Shown: positions 10,841 to 20,326, counted from the first letter of the stretch. The stretch is DNA of 64,000 nucleotides from Prostheceraeus crozeri (GCA_907163375.1 CAJQUW010001810.1:186001-250000); one strand, 5' to 3'. Numbers and translations are program-made. Notes: generated by a model not told the origin, from the sequence alone.

Positions 10841-11028
10841 AGTAGTAGCTGATTTTATTTTATTTTACTGGAGAACGAAAATTCGTTGTCCACGGTGTGG
10901 ACATATTGTTAATGCAATTTGTAATATTATAGTTAATAACCGATTGTTTTAAGGAAGTTGAATAGTAGTAGCTGATTTTATTTTATTTTACTGGAGAACG
11001 AAAATTCGTTGTCCACGATGTGGACATC
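10841..11028. repeat. 65-bp direct repeat pair with two palindromes
   Basis: Two copies (about 10841-10906 and 10966-11028) share AGTAGTAGCTGATTTTATTT followed by GAACGAAAATTCGTT (inverted arms AACGAA/TTCGTT) and TGTCCACGGTGTGGACA (arms TGTCCAC/GTGGACA). The palindromes could form hairpins in the 3' untranslated region of the preceding gene or mark protein-binding sites. The second copy differs at one base in the loop (CGATG). Confidence 0.8.
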
Positions 11029-11144
11029 AATATTTGTAGACTTGTGTGGTTGCATTTTTGTAAATATACATATTGAAATATCCATGTGTTGTTTTTAATT
11101 TCACATTTACGGGAATATAATGGAAACAATTTATCTCATGTAAA

Positions 11145-11342
11145 ATGACTGGTCTGACTGAGTTCTTAAAATTATATGGAACGCAAACAACTACGAATTT
11201 CGATTTAAATAAGATCGCAAATCAATTGGGAATAAATAATTTTCACATATTGATGAGAAATGAATTGCAGTTGATTAAAGATGTGCGAAGCACTAACTCT
11301 GCTAATAAACCGATTCCTTACAAATGTACCTTTTTAATTTAG
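11145..11342 (+). pseudogene. Truncated duplicate of the adenain-like protease N-terminus
   Basis: A 65-codon ORF. Residues 1-45 nearly repeat the first 45 residues of the protease gene at 11467: both share FLKLYGTQTTTN, KIANQLGI and NFHILMR. After LQLIK the two diverge, and this copy ends after 20 unrelated residues (ending KCTFLI). It lacks the His, Asp, Gln and Cys of the protease core. It is best read as a tandem partial duplication, although it could be expressed as a short protein. Confidence 0.75.
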
Positions 11343-11466
11343 ATTGAATTAAATCATTTCAAAATCGAATAAGTAGTAAGGAAAGTCATCATTATGGAAC
11401 AGTTTTAAATCAATACCGCCCCTTCTGACTTCTAGGGGTCCCCATAAGAAATTTTTTTATTATAAA

Positions 11467-11940
11467 ATGAGCAACATAAATGAGTTTTTAAAATTATATG
11501 GAACGCAAACAACTACAAATTTAGATCTAAAGAAAATCGCAAATCAATTGGGAATAAAGAATTTTCACATATTGATGAGAGAAGAATTACAATTGATTAA
11601 AAAAAAGCCATCAGGAACCTTCAGTTCCCGGAACAAAGTTTCAACTATAAATTTCATAACAAATCTTCACACGTCAGACCAAAAAGGAGTACATTGGTCA
11701 GCTTGGCATAGAAATAAAAATGGTTCCAATTACTATTTCGACTCTTATGGATTACCTCCAACAAATGAAGTCAAAAAATTACTTGGAAATGGAATTTATA
11801 ATACCTTTCAAACTCAAAAACCGGGAACTACTTATTGTGGTCAATTATGTCTTTATGTTTTATTTAAATTACAAAAAGGAGTACCATTTCTTGATATTAT
11901 GTTAGAATTAAACAAGGGAATTTCATTCCCGAAACGTTAG
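11467..11940 (+). CDS. Adenain-like cysteine protease
   Basis: Maturation protease of the virion (C5 adenain family), expected to cut precursor capsid and core proteins. The 157-codon ORF is intact. Visible catalytic residues: His76 in GVHWSAW, Asp92 in YYFDSYG, and Gln117 with Cys124 in QKPGTTYCGQLC. The seven-residue Gln-to-Cys spacing is the same as in adenovirus protease. The length is shorter than adenovirus adenain (about 200) but usual for Polintons. It stands + strand, convergent with the integrase gene, whose stop is at 12006. The N-terminal 45 residues are duplicated just upstream. Possible sites for it ([MIL]xGx-G type) are seen in the pVI-like protein and between the PLA2 and integrase domains. 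Confidence 0.93.
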   Translation: MSNINEFLKLYGTQTTTNLDLKKIANQLGIKNFHILMREELQLIKKKPSGTFSSRNKVSTINFITNLHTSDQKGVHWSAWHRNKNGSNYYFDSYGLPPTNEVKKLLGNGIYNTFQTQKPGTTYCGQLCLYVLFKLQKGVPFLDIMLELNKGISFPKR

Positions 11941-11970
11941 TTCCAATAATAATAATGATAATTAAAAATC

Positions 11971-12018
11971 AAGCGAAGCTAGCTAGCTAAAGCGTCACCT
12001 AAAGGTTAAAGCTCGCTT
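11971..12018. terminator. Candidate bidirectional terminator hairpin
   Basis: Between the convergent protease and integrase genes. AAGCGAAGCT (11971-11980) can pair with AGCTCGCTT (12010-12018) with one bulge, around a loop that contains repeated GCTA. The right arm overlaps the integrase stop. It is a structural guess. Confidence 0.3.
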
Positions 12019-13298
12019 CGTTGTAATTCATTTTGATAAAATCGGCCTCTGATATCTTCATCATCTAAATCTTTGATTTTGTAAGTAATCGGATAAGTTT
12101 GATTTATTTTACAAACTTCAAATATCTCTTTCGTCCAGAATCCGACGAAGCCCTTTTCAAATTTATTCTTATACTTAAATATTCTAACTCTATCACCAAT
12201 TTTAAATTTCGGCTTAAGTTTCCGCAAATTCGGATTACTCTCATTCGAATAATTATTCTCGAATATTTTTTTTCTTATCAAATCAGGGTCGTCAGAAGCA
12301 TTCTTTGGGGTTTCTTCAATACCAGAATGAACTTTATTATTGTACTCTTCTACAACTCCTGGTAATATCTTCAACCATTTCTGATTTCCTCGCTCAGTAA
12401 ATTTTTTGAAAATTTTATTTTTTAATGATCTATTGAATCTTTCTATCACTACGGCCTTCGCTGCATTTTCAGTTGAATAAACAGTTTCAAATAGTGGCTG
12501 AACGTTTCGGTTATAAAATTCCGACCCTTTATCAACAAACATTTTCCTTGGCTTTCTCTTACTTTCTTTAAAGATTTCTTGAAACGCATATTTAACTGAT
12601 AGACCACTTTTATTTTTTAAAGGATTGACCCAAGCGTATCGTGTATATAAATCTATAACGGTCAATGCGTATTTATAGTCAGAATCATTCGGCATATGAA
12701 TAAGATCAGCACTCCAAATATCATCTTTATTAAATACTTTTACTTTCAATAGATATTTCGGCTTTCTATATTCCTTGTGGATTTTGGACGCGTAGATTCG
12801 AGCGTTGCTCTCAGACAGCTTTGCTGTCGTTTCATTTAAACCCTGACCGAATAATATTTTAGCTTGTAAAGCTTTCTTAACAAACATTCTTTCAATTCTT
12901 TCTCTAAATGTAGGATTTTGAATACTATCTAATTCTTGAATCATCTTCTTACCAGCTACATGTCGAGAACTTAGGTCATGATTTCGATAAGCTAAATCAT
13001 GTCTGTAAGCTGCCGCATCTACTCTGTTTATTGGTTCTTCACCTGGTTTCGGATTATTATTCTCATCTAGTCTTATATCTAATCGAGTTCCTGGGCCGGT
13101 ATGTGAATGACCAGGAAGATGTTTTTCTTTCAAATGTTTACTCCAAATAAATCCAGGAAAGTTTTCTAATGTTTTTTGTATGTCGTTACCTTCATAAATT
13201 TTACAATTTGAGTTTTTATTTTTGTTTAATAGATAATTTAATAAATCTAAATTAGCAATTTTTAATTTAATTAAGTTTTCGGAATTTTTAGAATTCAT
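12006..13298 (-). CDS. PLA2-like domain fused to rve integrase
   Basis: An intact ORF open from 13337. The second Met at 13298 (MNSKNSENL) looks the likelier start; residue numbers below count from the Met at 13337. Residues 75-165 form a parvovirus-VP1-like phospholipase A2 domain: calcium-loop-like HTGPGT (79-84) and catalytic-type DAAAYRHDLAY with His113-Asp114. Residues 195-310 are a retroviral-type integrase core: Asp211 (WSADLIHM), Asp269 (FVDKGSEF), Glu299 (VVIERFNRS). The C-terminus (375-440) resembles the SH3/chromo-like tail of Polinton integrases (KIGDRVRIF). The Asp269-Glu299 gap is 30 residues, shorter than the usual 35, so strand transfer may be impaired. LFGQ-G (162-166) between the domains fits an adenain cleavage site. 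The PLA2 part would aid endosomal escape; the integrase part inserts the genome. Confidence 0.92.
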   Translation of the reverse strand: MNSKNSENLIKLKIANLDLLNYLLNKNKNSNCKIYEGNDIQKTLENFPGFIWSKHLKEKHLPGHSHTGPGTRLDIRLDENNNPKPGEEPINRVDAAAYRHDLAYRNHDLSSRHVAGKKMIQELDSIQNPTFRERIERMFVKKALQAKILFGQGLNETTAKLSESNARIYASKIHKEYRKPKYLLKVKVFNKDDIWSADLIHMPNDSDYKYALTVIDLYTRYAWVNPLKNKSGLSVKYAFQEIFKESKRKPRKMFVDKGSEFYNRNVQPLFETVYSTENAAKAVVIERFNRSLKNKIFKKFTERGNQKWLKILPGVVEEYNNKVHSGIEETPKNASDDPDLIRKKIFENNYSNESNPNLRKLKPKFKIGDRVRIFKYKNKFEKGFVGFWTKEIFEVCKINQTYPITYKIKDLDDEDIRGRFYQNELQRSEL

Positions 13299-13375
13299 TT
13301 TAAAAGATAAAATAAAAGTTTTACCGAATAGAACCAAAGGTCGTGAGGTTATTACCTTATCATACTAGGACTTAG

Positions 13376-13836
13376 TTATATTCCAGAGCCATCTTTAGTT
13401 TCTTTAATTTCAATTAAATTACCAACATTATGGAGAATATTTTTAAGAACTCGTTTTCCTTCATCAACTAATTTTAATTTACTAATAAAATTATCTACTA
13501 TTCCGTCACCCCTAGCAACTTTCTCTAACTCTCTATTATGACGTTTTTGTTCTTCTAATGCTGCCTTCTCTGATTTATTTTTATTTAATGCTTGGACAAT
13601 TCCAGCTGTTCCACCTGCAACACTTCATGCTGCTGCTATGCCACCTATTATTAGTGGAATTAATCGGAGAATCCCGCCATTCTTTTCTTCTTGTAATTGA
13701 ATATTCTCTATCATTGGTTTACTTATGTAATACTTTTTTTGTTAATCGTAACAGTTTTAGGGGTATTTTTGTCAACAATATTACGTAATTTTGATTCAAC
13801 AGTTTTATTATTATTATTACTTTTCGCTTGCGACAT
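13376..13836 (-). pseudogene. pX/core-like virion protein (frameshifted)
   Basis: Starts with ATG at 13836 (MSQAKSNNNNKT). The first frame ends in NKKSIT at a run of seven A's near 13735. The next frame carries the family hallmark: a GGILRLIPLIIGGIAAA hydrophobic segment, a TGA stop near 13626, then SVAGGTAGIVQALNK, EEQKRHNRELEK and a tail rich in charged residues, to the stop at 13376. This glycine/alanine-rich segment followed by a QKRHN coiled helix matches the pX-like minor virion protein known from adintoviruses and Polintons. In related elements this domain is often joined to a PLA2 domain; here the PLA2 domain sits in the next gene. One frameshift and one stop make it a pseudogene unless these are sequence errors. 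Confidence 0.8.
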
Positions 13837-13854
13837 TTTTAATAAAAAAATTTT

Positions 13855-13985
13855 CAGTTATCAAAAATTATAATCTATTCTAGTTATGAATAAATTTTAA
13901 TCTAAGAATTTTTTTAATCTATTCTAGTTATGAAAAATTTTAAGTTAAGAATTTTTAATCTATTCTAGTTATGAAAAAATTTTAA
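13855..13985. repeat. AT-rich 3x repeat between core and capsid genes
   Basis: Three copies of a unit containing AATCTATTCTAGTTATGAA, roughly 50 bp apart. It lies just downstream of the capsid stop and upstream of the core gene start. It may be a promoter-like or spacer array; no function is shown. Confidence 0.7.
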
Positions 13986-15230
13986 TTAACTTATCCTAGC
14001 CATCTTTCCATTAAGAATTTCAATAGAATATTTTACATCTTCTAGCAATAAACCATAAGCCATCAATGAAGTTGTGGAATCTTTTTTTTCAATATTAATT
14101 GTTACATCACAACCAGTCTTGATAATATCTTCAGATTGTGCACTTAAATCGAAACAGAAAACAGGATATAAATGTCTCCAATCTCCAGGAGTTAATTGTG
14201 GTTCAACTCCAAATTCTATACAAAGATTTCGATAAGAATCATATCCTTCCATAAATTGATTATTGGTATCATCGAATCTTAATGGATCAATTATTTCTTT
14301 GAAAAGTTAGTAATAAATATCTTGGAGTATTCGAAGTTTTAGTAAAATGCCAGTTAAGTCTTTGCTCTGAAAAAGTTACTGAACTAGCAGTACGCTTTAG
14401 AAAATTTACTGGAATTGGTTTGCTAGTATTTAATCTTTTTGCAATAGCTGTTTCAACCTCTAAGCTAGGAGTAATATGCTTAATCCACCATTCAAGTCTA
14501 TCAATTTTTAAATATGCTTTTTTCCAGTCTTACCAAAAAAGATTAATTCATTATTTGCTGTACGATGAATTATTAATTTAAATTTTAATTGATATGATAT
14601 TTTATCATAATCTAAATATCCGAATAATGGAGACAATGACCAATTTACTGTCTGTTTTCTTTTCTTGTTAAATTCACGTCTTTCTTTATATGCACTATTG
14701 TTTATTTTATTTAAATGTTTTGCAAAATTTTCTACATCTTTCGCAATTCCTGCTGAATCTGTTTCAGCGTGAGTTAAATCATCAACAATTATACCATCAT
14801 TAGTATCAGGAAACCAACCTTCGATTTCATACTTTTTATTATTTTCACCAATTGTTACAAATCTAAGCATTGTATCAATTACACCTGGAGAATCACTTAT
14901 TGTTTCTATATTTTGAGTTGCAACATCTAAACGCATTTGTGTAAATAATCTTGGAAAAAAATTATTCTCTAATGCAATATTATCGGTATCTGGTAATGGT
15001 GTTGTAAAATTGGCATCACTATATAAAGAATATTCACAGTGTAAAAAGGAATCAGGTAAATATAAATAACTCTGCTGATTATCAACTTCAAAAATTAAAT
15101 CTCCTCCAGTATTTATTCTGCTAGAAGATCCGGGATTCATAGCAATTCTTATATAGTCATTCTTTTTTTGATTGTAACTGACGAGCGGAGGATCGTCTGA
15201 TCTAAATTTATTTTCGATAAGCGAAGACAT
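13986..15230 (-). pseudogene. Major capsid protein, double jelly roll (frameshifted)
   Basis: Hexon-like building block of the icosahedral shell. The N-terminal frame (15230-14508, 240 codons, MSSLIENKFRSDDPP) is long and clean, with DLIFEVDNQQSYLYLPDSFL and a FFPRLF/IGGWF-like region typical of Polinton capsids. The frame breaks at an A-run near 14518. The next frame holds EWWIKHITPSLEVE, the classic Polinton capsid motif WWIxHxxPS, and runs to about 14300. A second shift leads to the C-terminal frame (14252-13986) with YPVFCFDLSAQ, TINIEKK and MAYGLLLEDVKYSIE. Total length of about 415 residues is normal. Two frameshifts and no other damage seen. Confidence 0.92.
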
Positions 15231-15324
15231 TTTTATAAAAAATAATTTGGCTTTTTGTTTTTCTCACACACAGAAAAAAATTTACTAAAAAAATTTACTA
15301 AAAAAATTTTACTAAAATATAATT

Positions 15325-15777
15325 TTAGAATTTTGCTAGACCATTGCCTCTTATTTCTTCAATTGTTTTTTCATTATTTTTATTTTCATTATGTTTACTA
15401 TCAGACCCCACAGCCATGTTAGCAGTTTTGTTTTTTGTTTCCTCTGAAAGTTTTTTTAATTTTTTTAGCTCTTCAGAATCATTCCTAAGTTTACGAATAG
15501 TTTCTAGTTGTTTTAATTCGTTTTGAGACTTAACAGCATTTGATATTGCACTAGCTGTACTACCTATAGCAGCTGCTCCTTTTGCAGCAGATGTAATCAA
15601 ATCTTTATTATTTTTAATTAAGTTAACGATACTTCCTATGCCAGAAAAGATGCCAGCCCCTTCTTTTTGAATTGTTTCTACACTGTCATAATGGTAAACA
15701 GATTTCATAGATGGTTCATGAGCAATTTTTTGATTTGAAGCAAAATGTTTAAGATTGTGTTTATAAATTATAGGCAT
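15325..15777 (-). CDS. pVI-like small virion protein (candidate)
   Basis: An intact ORF of 150 codons directly upstream of the capsid gene on the same strand. It has a glycine-rich amphipathic segment (GAGIFSGIGSIVNLIKNN), then an alanine-rich helix (AAKGAAAIGSTASAIS), a charged coiled-coil part (KQLETIRKLRNDSEELKKLKK) and a short tail ending RGNGLAKF. This organisation resembles the pVI-like membrane-active proteins of adintoviruses and adenoviruses. IRGN-G near the C-terminus fits the adenain consensus [MIL]xGx-G, so the last residues may be trimmed during maturation. Assignment is by composition, position and motif, not a clear homology. Confidence 0.65.
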   Translation of the reverse strand: MPIIYKHNLKHFASNQKIAHEPSMKSVYHYDSVETIQKEGAGIFSGIGSIVNLIKNNKDLITSAAKGAAAIGSTASAISNAVKSQNELKQLETIRKLRNDSEELKKLKKLSEETKNKTANMAVGSDSKHNENKNNEKTIEEIRGNGLAKF

Positions 15778-15817
15778 TTTTTAGGATTAAATTTGACTTT
15801 TGGGAAAAATATTTACG

Positions 15818-16704
15818 TTAAGATTTACGTTTGTGAATGGACAACAACTTCGTGATAACTTTATTAATTTTCTGTTGCACTTTATCTATTGCGTCAAGTA
15901 GCGTGTGATGTACTTTAATTTCTTTTCTATTAACTTGCATTTTCTCCTGATTCATCTTCAACGCCGTTTTAAGAGCATTTAACTTAATTTTAAGAACATT
16001 TAATTGTCTTTTAACAGAATCTAACTGTTCTTTATTTTCTTTAAAGTTTTCTTGTAAATTTTTCTTTAATTCATTTTCTAAATTGATTTTAAGAGTTTTC
16101 ATTTTATCAACTTTTTGATTAAATGAGTTTACTTCATTTATTATTCTATTCATCTTTTTCATTTGTTGAGTAATTTTAGAACTCAATTCATCAACACTTT
16201 TTTGGAATGTAGTTTGTAACTGCTTTAATTTTTTTTAATTCTTTCAGGTAGATTTTCTATTTCATCTTCTAATTGTTCTTTCAATAGTTGTATCTGATGT
16301 TTATTTTTAATGACTTCAGATTTTAACTTTATAGAAAGTAATATCAAAATTTTTGATTGTTCAGAATTTTTTTAAAAAGTTTTGCTATATTGGCTTCTAG
16401 CTCTTTATCCTTTTTATCAAGTTTTAATAATTTTTCGTTTAATGATTTGTCATTAAGTTTAAGCAACTTTAATTCATTTCATCAGTGGAACCAAAACATC
16501 GTTTATATACTTTTCTTTTAAGTCATTGATTTGTGTATCAACATATTGTTTATTTGTTAACTCTGTATTTTGTTGGGGAAGAATAGAAAGATGCAATGGA
16601 CCAGATAAAACGTCTCCAGTTTTCATGATATAATTTTCTATTTCTATTTCTAATTCACGATTATTCGGGATATATACACCTCCACCAACATTTGGTAACA
16701 TCAT
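15818..16704 (-). pseudogene. Fibre-like coiled-coil protein (frameshifted)
   Basis: Starts MMLPNVGGGVYIPNNRELE at 16704. Residues 27-60 carry MKTGDVLSGPLHLS and ELTNKQYVDTQI, a pattern well known in phage tail-fibre and other trimeric fibre proteins (MxxGxxxSGxL ... TNKxYVD). The frame ends at 16474. Further frames with long heptad-like helices follow: LNDKSLNEKLLKLDKKDKELE, then KHQIQLLKEQLEDEIENL, then the open frame 16186-15818 (MNRIINEVNSFNQKVDKM...). At least three shifts (near 16465, 16350, 16225) separate the parts. The whole would be a coiled-coil shaft of about 290 residues with an N-terminal fibre motif, so a vertex fibre or attachment protein is a fair inference. Confidence 0.7.
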
Positions 16705-16914
16705 TTTTTAACATTAAAAAAAAAATTTTTTATATAATGAGAAAAAAATTTTTTTTTAAATTTAATAATTTATTATAATTTATAATATTAATAATTTATA
16801 ATTATATCTATATTATAATTTATAATATTTATAATTATAATTTATTAATTCAAATTAATTAATAATTTAATTAAAACTAAAAAAAATAAATTTTTTTCTA
16901 ATAAAAATATAAAA
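16705..16914. promoter_or_regulatory. Divergent AT-only intergenic region
   Basis: About 210 bp, nearly all A/T, between the - strand virion genes and the + strand unknown/polymerase genes. It is the only divergent junction in the middle of the element and should hold promoters for both sides. No single TATA box can be chosen in such sequence. Confidence 0.5.
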
Positions 16915-18188
16915 ATGGAAAAAGCAAATTTAAAAAAATTATATTCGGCCGCATCATCCTGTTCTTCTTATTCGACGAGATCAACGGGATTTGAAAATAA
17001 ATGTTTTGATAATAATAATAATAATCCATGTATAGATGTAAATACTTTATTTGAATTACAAGCCGAAATATTTAGAGAAAAGACTAAAGGTTTACCTTCA
17101 ATAGAAACTAACTATTGTATTTTTCCAGGAGATCTATTTATAAAATTTATGGATATTGTCAGTAAGTATAATGATGTTGCATATGTAGAATTAAATAAAG
17201 AAAATATGGTTATAATAGGTCATAATAATGTTTATGGATTCATTAGAGTAGTGTTGCCAATTAGTAATACTGATTGGATAGACAATAAAATTATCAATTA
17301 TTTTCAAAAGAAAAAATTAGATTATTTGTTGATGACCAAAAGCAATATAATATTCATATCGAGAGTAAAAAACATAACGAGGAATTATTATGCCAAGTAT
17401 ATTATAGAGATACTATTTATAAACAAGAAACTGCTGAGATGCCACAAAGATATGATGATGATACATATATAGGATTATATTCCAATTTAAATATTAATTT
17501 ATTAAAATCATACATAAATGGCTTAGCTCAACAAGAGAAAATTTATATGTGGACAACACCTTATACTATTAACAATGACCATAATCATAATCATAATAAT
17601 TTTAAAGAATCTTATAATAATGATAATAATATAGATGATGATAATATAGATGATGATTCTGAAACATCTGAAAAAGGTGTAAATGGTAAAAAAGATTATA
17701 AAAATATTAGTAATTATAAAAATTTAAGTGAAGAAAAATTTATATCTCAACATGATATTAATACTACATATAATCAAAATTTGTCTAAATTTCATTTTCT
17801 TACAATTGAAAATAATAATAATGGTATAGTTGAAGATACTGTTAGACAACTATGTGTCGGGTCTACAAAATTTAAATTAGGATTTACATCTAATCAATTT
17901 AAAATTTTATCATCTTTAATAAAAACTAAAAATGATTCAGATTATGGTGGTGTTATTAAATTTTCCAAAAGAGATCAAAGACCAATATTTTTCTCTATTA
18001 TATTATTATCAAATAATAAATATAATTTAGAAATAGATATTCCCATCAGGGAATGGTATCCTATCAGGGAATGGCATCCTATACCAAAACGTGTAATTTA
18101 TGATGTTGAAGAATCAATTTATGATGATGATGATGAAGAATCAATAGTTAGTGAAAATATATTTAAATTATCTTTTGATAAAACTTAA
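16915..18188 (+). pseudogene. Polinton gene of unknown function (one frameshift)
   Basis: The first frame (16915-17472, MEKANLKKLYS) and second frame (open through 17439-18188) belong to one gene: the second frame is already open from about 17335 (DDQKQYNIHIESKKHNEELL), so one shift near 17335 separates them. The N-terminus is Ser-rich, followed by FPGDLFIKFMDIVSKYNDVAYVEL and YGFIRVVLP. The C-terminal frame has a low-complexity Asn/Asp linker (NDHNHNHNN, DDDNIDDDSE), then LCVGSTKFKLGFTSNQFKILSSLI and an acidic tail (DDDDEES). The two beta-rich halves joined by a linker vaguely recall a sliding-clamp layout, but I cannot support that from sequence. It lies immediately upstream of polymerase on the same strand, so a replication accessory role is conceivable. 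Confidence 0.6.
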
Positions 18189-18246
18189 TATGATAAAACT
18201 TAATATGATAAAACTTAATGTGATAAAACTTAATGTGATAAAGAAA
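18170..18246 (+). repeat. 15-bp tandem repeat before polymerase gene
   Basis: About 4.5 copies of GATAAAACTTAATAT (later copies GATAAAACTTAATGT). The first overlaps the 3' end of the preceding ORF, so its stop is supplied by the repeat. Confidence 0.85.
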
Positions 18247-18737
18247 ATAAAATAACTTAAGAACGTGAAATATATAATAATATATATTAACCCTCAAGAC
18301 ATTGATATTAGAATATTTATATCTAAAGATAAAAACACAAATTTTTTCTTTAAAAAATAAAAAAAATGGAAAATACCAAGTTTTATTGTGTCTTATGTGA
18401 AAGACAGTTGCAAACAAAAAGAAGTTATCAATCTCATTTAAATAATAAATTGCATTTACAAAATGTAGATCGAGTTGATGAAGGAAATATATTAAAATTA
18501 AATAATTATATGAACTATCTAGAAACACTACCTACTGATATAAAAGTTAAAAAAATATTTGATGATTATTCACATTCAGAATATAAAAAAGTTTTTAATA
18601 GTGAAGATGAGTCCATACCAAATGGAAGATATTTATTTAACGATACTGATGAATTTAACGAAATAGATGAATTTGATGAAGCTGAACGAACCGATGAAGC
18701 CGTAGCAAATATAAAATATTTATTTAATCAGTCTGTG

Positions 18738-18765
18738 CGAACCGAAGGTTCTAGGGCTTCGCCCG
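18738..18765 (-). repeat. 28-bp GC-rich palindromic cassette, copy 1
   Basis: Inside the polymerase N-terminal frame. In the orientation CGGGCGAAGCCC...CCTTCGGTT it is on the - strand. Translated with its flanks it gives RTEGSRASPV. It differs by one base from copy 3. Confidence 0.9.
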
Positions 18766-20298
18766 TTGAACATAATGAATCCGATGAAACTTTTTATAAT
18801 GTATTAACAAACTTTTTCAAAATATTTAAGAAATCTTTCAAATGTTATATGAATGTAGAAGTACTTTATACAAAAAATGGACCTGATGGAATTCCTGAAG
18901 AAATAATACAAGGACATTTTACAAATTCGCAAGAAATTCATAATGTAAATGATATACAACCCATATTTGAACAAATGATACTTAAATTAGAAAATTGTAT
19001 AATTGAAGCCCAGTTGCGTGAATCTGGTTGGAGATTTGTTAAAATACTATCTAAGAAAATAGTAATTGATAAATATAAAAATAATACTGGTGGTAGTTAT
19101 GTTCCTTTGCCTTTCAGTTCACCACAAATAATCAACATAAAAAATGGAGATGATTATTGTTTTCTGTGGAGTATTATAGCACATTTACATCCTGCAAAAT
19201 ATCATAAAGAAAGACTAAGTCATTACAATAAAGAAGAATACTTAAATGAATTTGATCTCTCTGATGGCTTAGATGAATTTCCATATGATTATAATAGGTT
19301 AATAAAGTTTCATAAAAAGAATAAAAATTTAATAGAAGTAAATGTTTTTGAATTGAATGTGAATTATGTTTCTATTGGTAATATTACTCCATTTTACTCA
19401 GATTCAAAAAAATTTTATTTGAATAATAAAAATTTATGTCAATCAGAAATAGTATATAATGATAGAGGAAATTACATGCATCATAATATTTTTTACCAAG
19501 GAAATATAATATGTACTGAAAAATTTGAAATTATAAAAACATTATCACCAATAATGATTAATCATAATAATTATAAAGGACGTAATTATAATTATGATTA
19601 TGATTCCGATTATCTATCTTTATCTTTAGAATATCAACAAAAATTACAAAATTTAAATGAAAGTTTACAAAAATGTAAAACAGATTATCAACAACAAACA
19701 AAAACATTAGTACATCAATATGGCCATAAATATCAAAATAAGATAGAAACGATACAAAAATTAAATGAAGAAAATAAAGAATTAAATAATGAAGAAAATG
19801 AAACCAATCAAAAAATAAATGAATGTTTAAAAAATGTCAACAACAATATAAAGAACAATTAAGAATATATTTATGAGCTACAAATATTAAATCAAAATTT
19901 TCATCGAAATACATTTAATCTTACAAAAGAAATTTATGAAACACATGAAATATATAAAGATAAATTTGAAAAACTAGAACAGACAAAACAACCAGCACAA
20001 GCGAATATATTATATTATCAGGGTCATTTCATATTGTGTAAAGATGTTTCTATATTTACAAAAACTTCAGATAATGCTAACTTTCCCTGTCTCAAATGTA
20101 TGACGAGCTTTAGAACTAAAGAAGAAATGAATAAACATTTGGAGAATTGTCAACAAAATGAAGCAGTTGAAAATACTTTTCCTAAAGATGATTATTTAAT
20201 ATATAATAGACATTATTTGAAAAATAAAGTACCCTTTACTATTTATTGTGATTTCGAAGCATATAATGTTAACATAACACAAAATTCTGATAATGGTA

Positions 20299-20326
20299 CG
20301 GGCCAAGCCCTAGAACCTTCGGTTTG
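20299..20326 (+). repeat. 28-bp GC-rich palindromic cassette, copy 2
   Basis: Inside the polymerase, in the opposite orientation to copy 1 relative to the gene. Translated here as GTGQALEPSVC. One base differs in the first hairpin (GGGCCAAGCCC instead of GGGCGAAGCCC). Confidence 0.9.

Noticed and set aside
10841-11028. Repeat pair considered as a CRISPR-like array
   Set aside because: Only two units, eukaryotic/viral context, no Cas genes, internal palindromes unlike CRISPR repeats.
12099-12365. + strand ORF opposite the integrase
   Set aside because: Shadow frame in AT-rich sequence.
18163-18528. 121-codon - strand ORF before polymerase
   Set aside because: Built from the 15-bp tandem repeat and the antisense of the polymerase N-terminus (repeated FYHIK).
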